Assembly (NCBI RefSeq): GCF_000224145.3
Contig: NC_020178.2
Coordinates: forward strand, 1,260,986 to 1,324,985
Direction of reading: 5' to 3'
Length of the DNA stretch: 64,000 nt
Source: Ciona intestinalis
Taxonomy: Eukaryota; Chordata; Ascidiacea; Phlebobranchia; Cionidae
The notes below the pieces were generated by a model. The model saw only the letters and a list, made by a program, of their open reading frames with translations. It was not told the origin of the DNA and made no database searches. Shown here one piece after another: positions 11,701-23,700 of the stretch. Position 1 is the first letter of the stretch. Every line of letters begins with the position of its first letter. The position numbers and the translations under genes are program-made.

Positions 11701-14700
11701 CGTCATAAACTAAGTACATAATAAAAGTGAACGCGAAACGGCGAAAGTTCTTTCAAGTGCAATACGCTGTGTCAAGGTATCAGCGCTATGTGGACGTCAT
11801 TTACATATAAAAATATCATTCTATTCTATATGGGTGAGATCCTATACACCTACAGCGAGGCACGTTCTAGAAGCTGGGATTTAGGCCAGAGTTGTCCCAT
11901 TACCCTCTTATTTAAATATATTATACAGCGAAAAAAGGATACTTAAAAACTACAGAAACACAATGCTCTAAAATGGTGGTTTATTATTAAACAAGTTACA
12001 TTATGACGTGTACCCCATGACGTAATGACACAGACTAAAATGCGGGTTTTGTTTTAAAAATGCACCGTATTGTGACGCAATAAAATCAATAATTACGTCA
12101 TTATTGTGGGAGCAATTTAAACTATTTGACCCAAAGACGATCGACCGTGTGTATGACGTCATATATAGGCCGACGAAGGCTTATAAATAAAACATTCTGT
12201 CTCTGCCACGTGTTGTGCATTGCTAGGCAACAATGCATCGCCAATTCTTTCTGTTTGGTCGCTTGTTTAGACTACCTCCTTAATTTCCTGCCCGTAGCGT
12301 TAAAATCAGCGATTTCTTTAGTTCTCGTCCAAAAATCGCGATATTTAACTGCCCCGCGCGACGACAAGCGTCCAGAACACTTTCTCGGAATGCAATGTAC
12401 GTCACAAGCTGCATTGTGACGTCATAGCCTGGGGCGGCGGCTGTAAGAACAATGGCTCACTAAACACCAAACACGGTTTTTATTCAACGACAGTCTTTAA
12501 ATTTACCTGCAATAAAACGTCACATTGGAAACATTGTTACGTAGGTTAGAAGAAAGTAACTGCTTTAATTATCCACAGTTCGACCTGAATGCCAGCCATA
12601 TCTTAGCAATATATAGATATATAAGACGGTGGGGGAAGATGGGACACCTTCAGCACATAATATCCAAATATCCTGATCGTGTTTTAAACAATTAACAACG
12701 GTCCATAGAAGTTGTGACGATACGGTTTTAGAATTCTTTAAATGTTCTTTGTTTACTACCTAATGCGACGAGAAAATAGAATGAAAGGTGTCCCATCTTC
12801 CCCCACCCTGCTGTATTTATGTTTTAGTTCTTTTATCACGTGGTTTACCATTTACTGGCCACGTGTTTCATTGTTTCGTCACAATTGATTCGCGATCTTC
12901 TATTGTTTGGAGAAATACCTTGTTCTAAAGAATCACCACGCGATTTGTTCGACGATTGAAACCATCCATTCTATTATTACGTCATAGTTTAACAGTTAGT
13001 ACAGTCATGATGACGCGGTAGTTTAGTTTACGTTTTTTTCTTGGTTTATTTATTTTAATTTTTATAACATCGATTTCTAATTAAAGTAACAGACCGCTTT
13101 AAAAAAAAATCGTTTGTTTTATCCTTGGGCGTGAATAAATACGCCGCGTTATTGTAATATACAGTCTTGCCGTTATTTTATATATACAGTAGGGTGGGGA
13201 AAGATGGGACACCTTCTAACTTTATTTTCTCGTCCCATTGAGTAGTAAACAAAGAATATTCAAAGAATTATAAAACTATATCACAACGACTTCCAAAGAC
13301 CGTTGGTAATTAATTAAAACACGATTAGAATATTTGGATATTCTGTCCTAAAGGTGTCCCATCTTTCCCCACCACACTATATGTTTCTGAAATGTGGAAT
13401 ATAACTTAATATCCTCACACTGATGTTCTGTTTCATACACTTTGTGTCCGCTTACAAGTTACCGCGTATATAACTTTGTTGGTGATTGTTTTTATGAATG
13501 AAAGTAACTTATTTATCTTTGCGTGGCGGGGCAACGACTATTATTCAAACACCTCGTTCTCTAAAAGATAAAAAACTATGGTACGCACAAAAGACTGCTG
13601 CAGCATTTACCTAAAAACGGCGGCAATTTAATTAAAACCTTTACTGACGGATCGGATACCTCGTTCCCATGTTTGGGCATCGAACAAGGCAAATTTTGTC
13701 GTCATACCAGCGGCTACGTAATCAAGTGGTGTGACCACGTGTCCCGGTATTTGAATTTTGGCGGGAAACTTGTTTACCGGTGTTAGTGGATGTACCGTCT
13801 CATCCTGTCACCGCCCGACCCACGTTTTGCTTTGTGACGTAATAATCGTAGGGCGGCGGCAAACAAAGACTTCGAAGCGGTAGTGACGTCATTTAGTGCC
13901 GCCACAAGATTAAAACTCCATTTTTTCAAAAAAATATTTAAATTCCGCACACTTACAATTTACAGGCTTTAAAACTAAAAATAATTTTTCGAGAAAAACA
14001 AAACTAATTTGTTTTTTTCGAATGTTCATTGTTAAGTAAACTCAATTGACACCGCGTACGCGGTTAACAATGCGTGGCCCGCGAACTTTAGAACAGGGCA
14101 CGCCACAGTCTGGCCATGCTTGTTTACCAAGTTGAAATAGAAGCCTTACCGGGCGTTCACATCGTATGAGTCATCCTGCTGTACTTAACATACGGTATAA
14201 CTTTGGTTGGGACCATAGTTGTTTTGTGAAGTACTTTGGTACCAACGTTTGTATAGTAGGGGAAGATGGGGCACCTTTTCGTTCTATTTCTCTCATTTGG
14301 CGGTAAAAGAAACAAAATCAAAAAATTATAAAAACCGCATCCTCATGACTTTTACAGACCTTTAGCACATAATATCCAAATATCCTGACTGTATTTTAAA
14401 CAATTAAAAACAACGGTCTATGGGAGTCGTGAGGATACAGCTTTATAATTCTTTGAATGTTCTTTGTTTACCACCAAATGGGACGAGAAAATAGAATGAA
14501 AGGTCGTCCCATCTTCCCCAACCCGCATAATGCTGCAATTTACTTTTATACAATGCTTAGTTATATAACTCAAAGTTGCAATGTAACCTTGTTTACTGCT
14601 ATAAATCTAAACCCCGCGGCGTTTTTATTGAAAATGTCATTTAAACTTGTCAACAGCGCCCTAATAAAGTTTTGGGCCAAGGTGCGCCGCGATTCTTTTA

Positions 14701-17700
14701 ATTAACGATAAAAAAGTTTGTTTTATGTAAAACAGTAAAGTAAAGCAATTGAGTACGGTGTATTAACAATAATTTATGAAAAAATATCGATACTTTTTTG
14801 TAAAATAGTAAAGTATATAATTTAGTGCGTCAAAATTGCCAAAAAGTAAACGGTACTTTTGTGTAAAATGGTAAAGTATAGTAGGGTGGGGTGGGATGGG
14901 ACATCTCGGATGTGTCCCGTGTTCCCCCTATATTACTATCATAAAACTGTGTTTGCCGCAAACTGTGCGTTGTGACTCTAAATAGTTTGAAACCCCTTTG
15001 TCGTAATATTGGTTCCGCTATTTGGTTAGTAATGTATACATACCCACTTTGTCGTGATATTTGTTCCGCTATTTGATTAGTAATATATACATTCACAAAT
15101 AACATTACATTTAAACTTCGTAAATTTCCAATTCCTAAGTACATGGTGATTGTGAGTCTGTGACGACATGAGTCACTTTCTTATCCATTATGACGTCCCA
15201 ATATGTGTCATTGAACCCTGACTTGCTGTGATTGGTTAAAATATCCCGCCCTGATTCAACACTTCACAAGTGTTATTGTTACATCATAGCCGTTTTAAAT
15301 ATTTGAAATCAATATGCGTTTAGCTGGTCATATAACTACCCTGTATAAAGCCTTTAATTTTTGCCTAGCAGATTTTAATAGATTATTGCCTTAACTCGGC
15401 TCATATTTAAGCTATTATGGTAGCACTATATGTGACTTATATGGCCGCATGTCAGTTTATAAAAAAAATTCGACAAAATGAGTCAAAATTGACCCCTGTC
15501 TTTTGGGTCAAGATTATATATGTGGTAACTTAAGTGGGCACAAGGTGTATGGAACAGAACACCCGTGATATAAAGACTGTCTTTGCTCCGTCGTGTGAGG
15601 ATAAATAAGTTACATAAGTGGTAACCCGTAAGCTGGCACAAGGAGTATAAAACAGAACACCCGTGTTATAAGGACTGTCGTTGCCCCGCCACGCAAAGTT
15701 AAATAAGTTACATTCATTCAAGACATTAATCATCTTCCAATTTACTTAACATACCAGATAATATAACGTATTGGTTGCTATATCCGTTCACTGAGACACT
15801 CAAAATATCTGTAACTTAAAACGCCAGGCTTAAAAATGATTATCTCCTTATATAGACATACATATAATCGGCTTAGACGGCAGAATTCTAGATATTTCCT
15901 GCCGGAAAACTCGCTATGGATTCTGGGCATATTTTAGGAAATGGAATCAAATTTAGCGTTCATGAAACACCGTAGCACGTCACGTGACACCGACACCTGT
16001 ACGGCGTCACAAAAAGAACCAATTAATAGCGAATGCGTTTTTTAGCTAAGGAAGCGACGTCTTTTAACGACTGTCTTTTCAGTTGAGGTCCCGAAATATT
16101 TCCGCTTTCGATGTAGGGCCTGAATATTTCGAAAATGTACGCCCACGTATCTATTAATACTTGTGTCGGTCACGAATTTCGTAGCACTTTATCCTGACTG
16201 TTATTTCATTACGAGAGTTGTCCAACTTTATGAGCACTACATAAGGGCCAGATTCATAGGATTCATCACAGTTACTATGCAATAGGTTTGTTATTTTACT
16301 CTATAATTAACTGAAACAAAAATACGTAACATGGCCCAGTTTAGGGGTTTCAACACTACGCGTTATATTCAAGTACATGGCACAATTATCATAATTGCGT
16401 CACAAAGCTTCCTGGTGTTCTCTATATTACATTATGACGTCACACTGCATCCCGTCAAAGTTGTAATTCCAAAATAAATGTTCCGCTATATATGGAAGTG
16501 CATTGTGACGATGAATGAACGTTTATTCTGGGCGACTTTGCGACGCGAATTCACGAACAGGTCATTGTTACGTCACTTCCAGGTCGCGATCCGTACGCGT
16601 GGCTCTGTATGACGTATATCCGGTGTATATTTGATTGCCCGATGTGTCTGTTATGTTTGTTCATTGTCTCGTTACACTGAGGTGTGTTACGTCATAATTA
16701 GACATTGTGACGATGAATCCACTATGACTAACTATTGGTCTGAACCTTTTCCTATATTCCTATGATTCCAACCCCATCACCTTGCTTTTACACTACATTA
16801 TAAGTTGGTACCGCCCAACAGACGTTCAATACCGTCATAGTTTCATTCGCCGCAATAGGGGCTTCCCATACCACTTATCAATGGATGACGTCACAGTCTA
16901 CCCACTCTTCCCGTCTGCCGCATCCTCCGCCTCATTTTCTCTCTCTTTCTTTATCCTGGCCGCTCCCAGCCTCTTTAAACACGCGCGTCGGTTTAGGCCT
17001 GGCCACTTGCTCGTTTTTCAGGCCGGGGTCGCTGATCGTCGCTTAGCTTAGCCCAGAATTGGAAATAACAAAGAAAAGGCGTCGGAAAGCGCCAAGGGCG
17101 TCGCAGAATGTTTCAGGTTCGATTTTGTTTGTTTGGAAGCATATTCTAGAATGTTAGACCTTAGTTCAGTATTATGACGTTCATAGTTCGTATTGTTTGC
17201 TTCGAAGTTGGTTATTTTCCCACAATGGTGATGTAAGAATTGAGATTATGACGTAACAGTAGCGCCGCGTGGTTATTGCGCAACTGAAGCACGTGATGTC
17301 CATTTGTTACGTCTCATTACCGCCGGACACCTGTCACGTGATACGGTAGCCATGGCGATAGGGTATCAGGTCACGTGTGTCCTGGTTTTGGAATTCCAGT
17401 TTCGCGATTTCTCCTTTAATGATTATGACGTCATGTAGAGCGTCCACCGCGAACAAATTTCTCGAATTTTCGACGCGATTTTTTTTCCGATTCGAACGTG
17501 ACCTGACAACGACGCGCCGGTCGCGTCTGGCTCTTGTTCTCGAGTACTATAGTTGCATTATGACGTAATAACGCTTGTTTACATTTGACTTGTTCCCGAA
17601 TAATCGTTAATTGCCACGTCATAATATTTATTCTATAATTCTTACTCCTGTATGTATTATGACGTCACTTTATGGATTGTTTTGTTTGTTTGTACTTTAT

Positions 17701-20700
17701 TCGGTAATAATTAACTTTCTAGTTTAAAACATTCAAGATTTGCATATAAGATTTTTATAGTTTTGTTTTTCTCGCATGGAAATCTTATAAAACACTTTAT
17801 GACGTAATGATTCAGCAAATTCCCGATTAAATTCAAATTGTCACGTATTCAATCCTTTGTTCGGATTGGTGGATTTTCTCCTTACGTCATTTATTAGGAA
17901 CCAATCAAAATCAACGTCGTAGTACAATACTAAATCCTTTGTTCGGTTGCGTAAACTGTTATATAATCACTTGTAAACCAAAATTTTCTATTTATAGTTT
18001 TATAGTGTTTCAATTTAAAGACTGTCGATTTTCTATTTTTTCCCAAGCGTTTTTTTTTGAATACGTAAGATGGGTACAGTTGGTACTTAATGCCCCATAT
18101 TTCCTAATCGCCCTATATTTCTAATCGTGTTGTTTCATACGCCTCGTGCCTACTTTTACCACGTATATGCAACTTTGTTATTATTTTTTCTGCTTTTTTT
18201 TGCGATTTCTAAGTTGTTGTTTGCTTGTTCCGTCACAGTAAGATGATACAACGACGATAACCGATGTCGTCGCGAACATCGCGTATTTCGTTTGTGACGT
18301 AGTATAAGCTTTGTGATTCATGAATTTTCGAAAACGATTTCCACGAACCCGGGATGTCTGGAGACACGTGATTCATAAAATAGAAATAACATAAACCACG
18401 GTGACGTCAAACTTGTAATGACGTCACGTAGAAAATATCATTAAATTTGAATCCGCATTATTACGTATGTGGTTTAGATTGTTACGTTGGTATATTTGAT
18501 TGTGACGTCAGTATCCGCTTTATGTTGTAATTATTTGCGGCTCAAAATCAGCGAAACTGACGATTACCAATACCAGTAAACCACAGAATATTCGCGATAT
18601 ATAATTCGAATACCTCTCGCGTATAATTGCCGCTTTATTTCATCATTTTAATTCTACCATTCTCGTGTGATTGTGACGTCATAAACACGCCCTTCATGAC
18701 GTAACGGATGTGCAACAATCACCCACATCCGTCACATAAAGGTGGATTGTGACGTAATAAAGATATCTCTCATGGGAAGCAACGTAATAAACACGAATAT
18801 TGTATGTCGCTGGTAAACATCGTAAAATATTGAAACATCTTTTCTGGGAACCTGGGCGTCTTCTTAATATTACTAACCGCGAGATGCATCATGGATCGTC
18901 GTGGTAATTCAAAATCTGTGATCTGCCAGTCAGAATTTACTATAATATGGTTTTGTTAGTTTGCATAAATCGTAGTTCTAACAACATATATATACCATAA
19001 CTGTCGTTGAGCTGACACACCGGGATAAATAAGCTACATTAATTTAAGACATAAATCATATATTAGTTCGTATTTACTTAACATTCCAGCCAAAATAACT
19101 CATTGGTAGCTATAACTGTTAAAATAAATGTAACTGGTATATTATGTTGCTTATCAGTAACATATGTTTCAAAAACTTTTTTTTTTAATTAATTACGTAA
19201 TTTCGTGAAAAACTATATGTTTTAGATGTTTTTTTTTAATAAACTTGCGCAAAAAAGTGTGATTTTGAGTGAATTCTATAAATCCGCGAAAACCGCCACG
19301 CGTTCGAAGCGGTAGTATGTCTGACGTCACTGAGCGGGATGTCCGCCTCGAATGACTACCGCTGTCGTGCGGCCCGCTACTGGGGGGGAAAAGCGATGAC
19401 GGTTTCCGCGTTTCGGGCTAACACTGTTCGTGGAAGCTTTATATTTATGACTTCCTTAGCTTGGAGGTGATGTGGCCGATTCATTTAACGTCGCTCGTAT
19501 TGCTGACTTGTTAAGGGCAGAGTTCACAGCTGTATATTAAGTTACAGTTATTTTTTTAAATTTTCAAAAATAAAAATTTTAGAAAATTTTATTAAATGTG
19601 GGTAAGGTCGTTGTCAAGAACCTGGGATTTAGGCCAGAATTGGCTTATTACCCCAACACCCAATCTTGAAATTGATTTATTGAGTTGATATTAGTAGGGT
19701 TGTGTTGTATTTTATATATTTGTGGATAGCATGTATGGTGTGCAACACCTGTGTATTAAACCCCTTGGTTTCCCACCCCGAGGATAAACATGAAAGTATC
19801 CTAACGTGACAGTGAGCACGCTATCTCTTTGTATGTTATATTCAAATGAGTAACAACACATAATAAACACCTTAAATATTATCGTAGCACCAAATCATTA
19901 CTGTATTTTACTATACAAGAATCGTATAACTATATGAACATCAGATTATGGTCAGATTCGTGGAATTTATTACAAGTTTTTACTATTATCATAACATTTA
20001 TTTAACATTATGTTCTTTTAAACAGGCAAGGTTTACAACAACAAGAATGAAGCAATTGATGTGTATGGAAATGATGTGGAGGTCGACTATAGAGGATATG
20101 AGGTAGGCTTAACAGGGATGACATGTAAGCTTAAAATGGATGTGAGCTAGATTTAAATGGATAAAGTGTGGGGACCGAAACTGGGAAACGGATGCCTTGT
20201 TTCCTTGTTGGTTCATAAGCATGTACTGTGATGTAACAATGCATATTGTGAGGTGGAATTTGTAATGCTGGCAGCTTAGAAGATGGTGTTTAGATTAAAG
20301 TTGCGAAAATACGGAAAAACTTAATGTAATTTGTTTGTTGTTTTTTAGATAATGTTACAAAATTTTAGTATAATTTATAACAGTAACCATCTTTATAATA
20401 TGTTGTTGATGGAATCGGTTTATTATCAGTTTTAACAAATTACAATAACTTTGATCTGTTGAGTAGAAATAGTAGTAACAGTTCTGGGGTAATGGGCCAA
20501 CTCTGCCCTACAGTCCAAGTCCTATAGCTTGCTGTGCCATATAACTTTATATATATATAGAATAGAACATGTAATAAAATTGTCTGCCAATCAAGTTCTG
20601 CCTCGTTTTCGTTACTTAGATTAAATGACCATATTTTCCAGGTAACTGTTGAGAATTTTATCCGAGTCCTAACTGGAAGATTACCACCCGACACCCCAAG

Positions 20701-23700
20701 GTCAAAGAGATTAAACACGGATGACCGAAGCAATGTTCTCGTGTATATGACTGGTAGGTTGGTTTATATCACAGTAGCATCTTGGGTGTTGGGGTAATGG
20801 ACCTCACCCTTATAGAAGTATATACCTGACTGTGTATAAACTGCCTCAGTGGGGTCTAGATGGTAGCACCCTGGGTGTTGGGGTAATAGACCTACATCCC
20901 AGGTCTTAGTCTAGATGGTAGCACCCTGGGTGTTGTGGTAATAGACCTACATCCCAGGTCTTAGTGTGCCTCACTGAAGACCTCACTCTTATAGAATGGA
21001 ATCTCTATTATTGAGTGTCTATAAACTGCCTCAGTGGGGTCTAGATAGTAGCACCCTGGGTGTTGGGGTAATAGACCTACATCCCAGGTCTTAGTCTAGA
21101 TGGTAGCACCCTGGGTGTTGGAGTAATAGACCTACATCCCAGGTCTTAGTGTGCCTCACTGAAGACCTCACCCTTATAGAATCTCTATTACAAGAAATAC
21201 TGTTGTATATTGCAACAATCTGCCTTATCTCCGCAATGATCTCTTATCATAAGGTCTAGTTCAATCATTGAATCGTTTCCCGTTATTGATTATCTCGATA
21301 TAAATCGTAAATCAATTATAATGTCATCCTGCCATCAACCAATCAGCATTTACGTAAACAGCGACGTCACGCGTATACGAACAACAGTTTATCATATTAG
21401 TTTTCGTAAGAAGTTTTTAGTTTATTTTTAGTTTGCTACCGTTGACGCATGTGTCCTTGGGCAATACAGTTAATAATAGGTTGTCTAAATTGTCAGCCAT
21501 GCTAAAAATAATCGCCCACAAAGTTACATATGTGGTAACTCATAGACCGAACTGGTGTATGAAACGAAACACCCGTGAATGGTTGTGATATAACGACTGG
21601 CGTTGCACTGTGGGAATAAGCAAGTTTTTAAAAAACTGTAATTGAGTGTAACTTATTTAACCTCGCGTGACAGAGCTATGACAGTTATAACACGGGTGTT
21701 CTGTTTCATACACCTCGCGCTTACGAGTTACCCGCTGAAATGGTGCTGGTGCTGGACAAATACACATTACAGAAGTTTTTAGTTTAATTCAATAAAATCA
21801 TGTCAGAAAATACAGGTTGCCTTCGCACCTTGGTCACCATTATTTGCTCCTTTTATATTGAGCAGTACTGGAGACAGGTGGAATGGCAGCACTGATATAT
21901 CATTGTGACATCATAATGAGATGCTAATTGTGATTATGCAATCATAAACGCCAGTGTTTCCTGGTGAGATTTTAATATATTTCAATATAAGTATAGCATA
22001 TCTCCATCTCACGTGCTGGATTATAATATAGTTATTAGATTAATTTACATCAGGGGTCTTTTTATAGAAGTGCTTTTTCTTAAAACCTTATGCTTAAATA
22101 AAAATCTCCCTTAAAAAAGTTACACATGTAGTAACTTGTAAGCTGGCACAAGTGTATGGAACAGAACACACATGTTATAACAACTGTAGTTGCCCCACCA
22201 TGCGAGGATTAACAAGTTACATACACTGGTACTCGGAAGCGGCACGGGGTGTACGAAACAAAACACCCATGTTATAACGAATGTCAGAACATCTTATAAC
22301 GCAAGATACCACCCTGGTTTAAAATCCTTTGCTCTAATTAACTCTATTTCCAAGAAAGCAGGAATCTGAATCCGGAAGCTTTTTGTAAACCTCCGTTTAT
22401 TAAGTGATTATGAAGAGCAGGTGTTAACATCTTAATCTGAGATTAAAGTTGGGAGAAAGTTATAACATGAGTGGTTTCTCGTTTACGACTAAACTACTTG
22501 CTGACTATTCACTTCTAGCTATTAGTGGTGTGGGGTAATATGTATACTGTTAGCATGTTGTGTCTTGGGGTAATGGGCCAACTCTGGCCTAAATCCTAGA
22601 ACCCATGGCGTGCCTCACTGTAGGACCCCCACATATTATAGAATACTGTTAGCATACAATTTTTTTAATATTATCGTTTGTTTCTGCTAAGAAGCAAACT
22701 AAACGCATTCAAAAGAGAGAAAAATATAAAACAGACCATTTTAAAAAATGTTTACTTAATAATTTTTTTATAAAACCGTAAATTTTATTAATATATTGTG
22801 GAATGAAAAGATTAAAGTTAAGGAGAAAATTGCTTTGTTTGTTTAACACCTTAATCACCAATGTGATTGTGATAACAGCAAACGCATTGGATTAAGGTGG
22901 ACAATAAACCAAGCATTATCAACTCTCCTTTATTAGTTAACAATGGGCATTATGTATACTAAACATGGCTTTTCTAAAATGATTTTTTCTGCTCTATTTG
23001 CTAACAGTGGAAATTAGGTATTACGAAACATATTTTTCCGTCAGTTTCAATATAAACTTGGCATAACATAATTTTCTACTGCTTTGCATTGAATTTAGAT
23101 GCATAAAACATGGTTTTTCTAGTCAGTTTGAATACAAACATAATAGCCCATATATATACGACACAATTGTCTTCATTCTAATAACTAAAACCATTTTTAA
23201 ATATTTTCATGTAACTTGCCTCTGCATTAAAAAATGGAGGTTAAATTTTATCCTACATACTGTTGTTACATCACAGTGGATATTGTTGTCACACGCACAT
23301 GTTATGTGATGTAATAATGGTGTTTATTACAGGACATGGGGGAGAGGATTTCCTTAAATTTCAAGACGCAGAGGAAATTGCTAACGTTGAATTAGCCGAC
23401 GCGTTCGAACAAATGTGGCAACGTAGGAGGTGATATAATGTTTCTATGTTATTTATTTTATTATCTGGCTTGTCAGATTATGAGGCAATTTTAATGAAAT
23501 GGTTTTATTAACGTTTTATTAATATTTATATTTTCTAATACTATTTTATTTATGGACATCTAAACTTTTAAGATTAAGATGCAGTTTTAATTAAATGGTT
23601 TTATTGGCATTTTACTAAAATTTTATTTGTATTAAAAGATTCTATATGATTTCTATTATTCTGCCATTTATTTCTTTTGAACCCCTAATAACATGGGTAC

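Larger units (their letters stand above)
8908..19329. promoter_or_regulatory. Cluster of CRE-like palindromes (TGACGTCA) and CACGTG sites
   Basis: Seventeen exact TGACGTCA octamers occur in 10.4 kb, together with many one-mismatch forms (for example 10099 ATTATGACGTAAC, 17250 ATTATGACGTAAC, 17802 TTATGACGTAATG, 18690 CATGACGTAACG). CACGTG cores also occur (near 9998, 10858, 15981, 17290, 17335, 17372, 18366). TGACGTCA is the known consensus for CREB/ATF bZIP factors and CACGTG that of bHLH-Zip factors. Regulatory function is an inference; clustering by a neutral process is also possible. Confidence 0.45.
7514..20025. other. 12.5-kb PIGK intron rich in TGACGTCA (CRE-like) sites
   Basis: I find no convincing exon here on either strand. 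The intron holds a 112-bp tandem repeat (7695-8060), three or four MITE-A copies (12.6-14.9 kb), scattered 97-bp family units, and a long stretch (about 8.8-19.4 kb) dense in TGACGTCA, its half sites (TATGACGTAA, TACGTCAT) and CACGTG. Exact TGACGTCA starts read by eye: 8908, 8955, 9021, 10621, 10844, 12154, 12417, 13884, 16435, 16886, 17426, 17660, 18402, 18419, 18503, 18674, 19322. Possible readings are an intronic regulatory region, an unannotated non-coding transcript, or a local sequence bias. Confidence 0.75.

Noticed and set aside
12126..12419. 97-aa open frame in the PIGK intron
   Set aside because: No recognisable domain, no matching splice sites, ends in a TGACGTCA site; consistent with a chance frame in a slightly GC-richer stretch.
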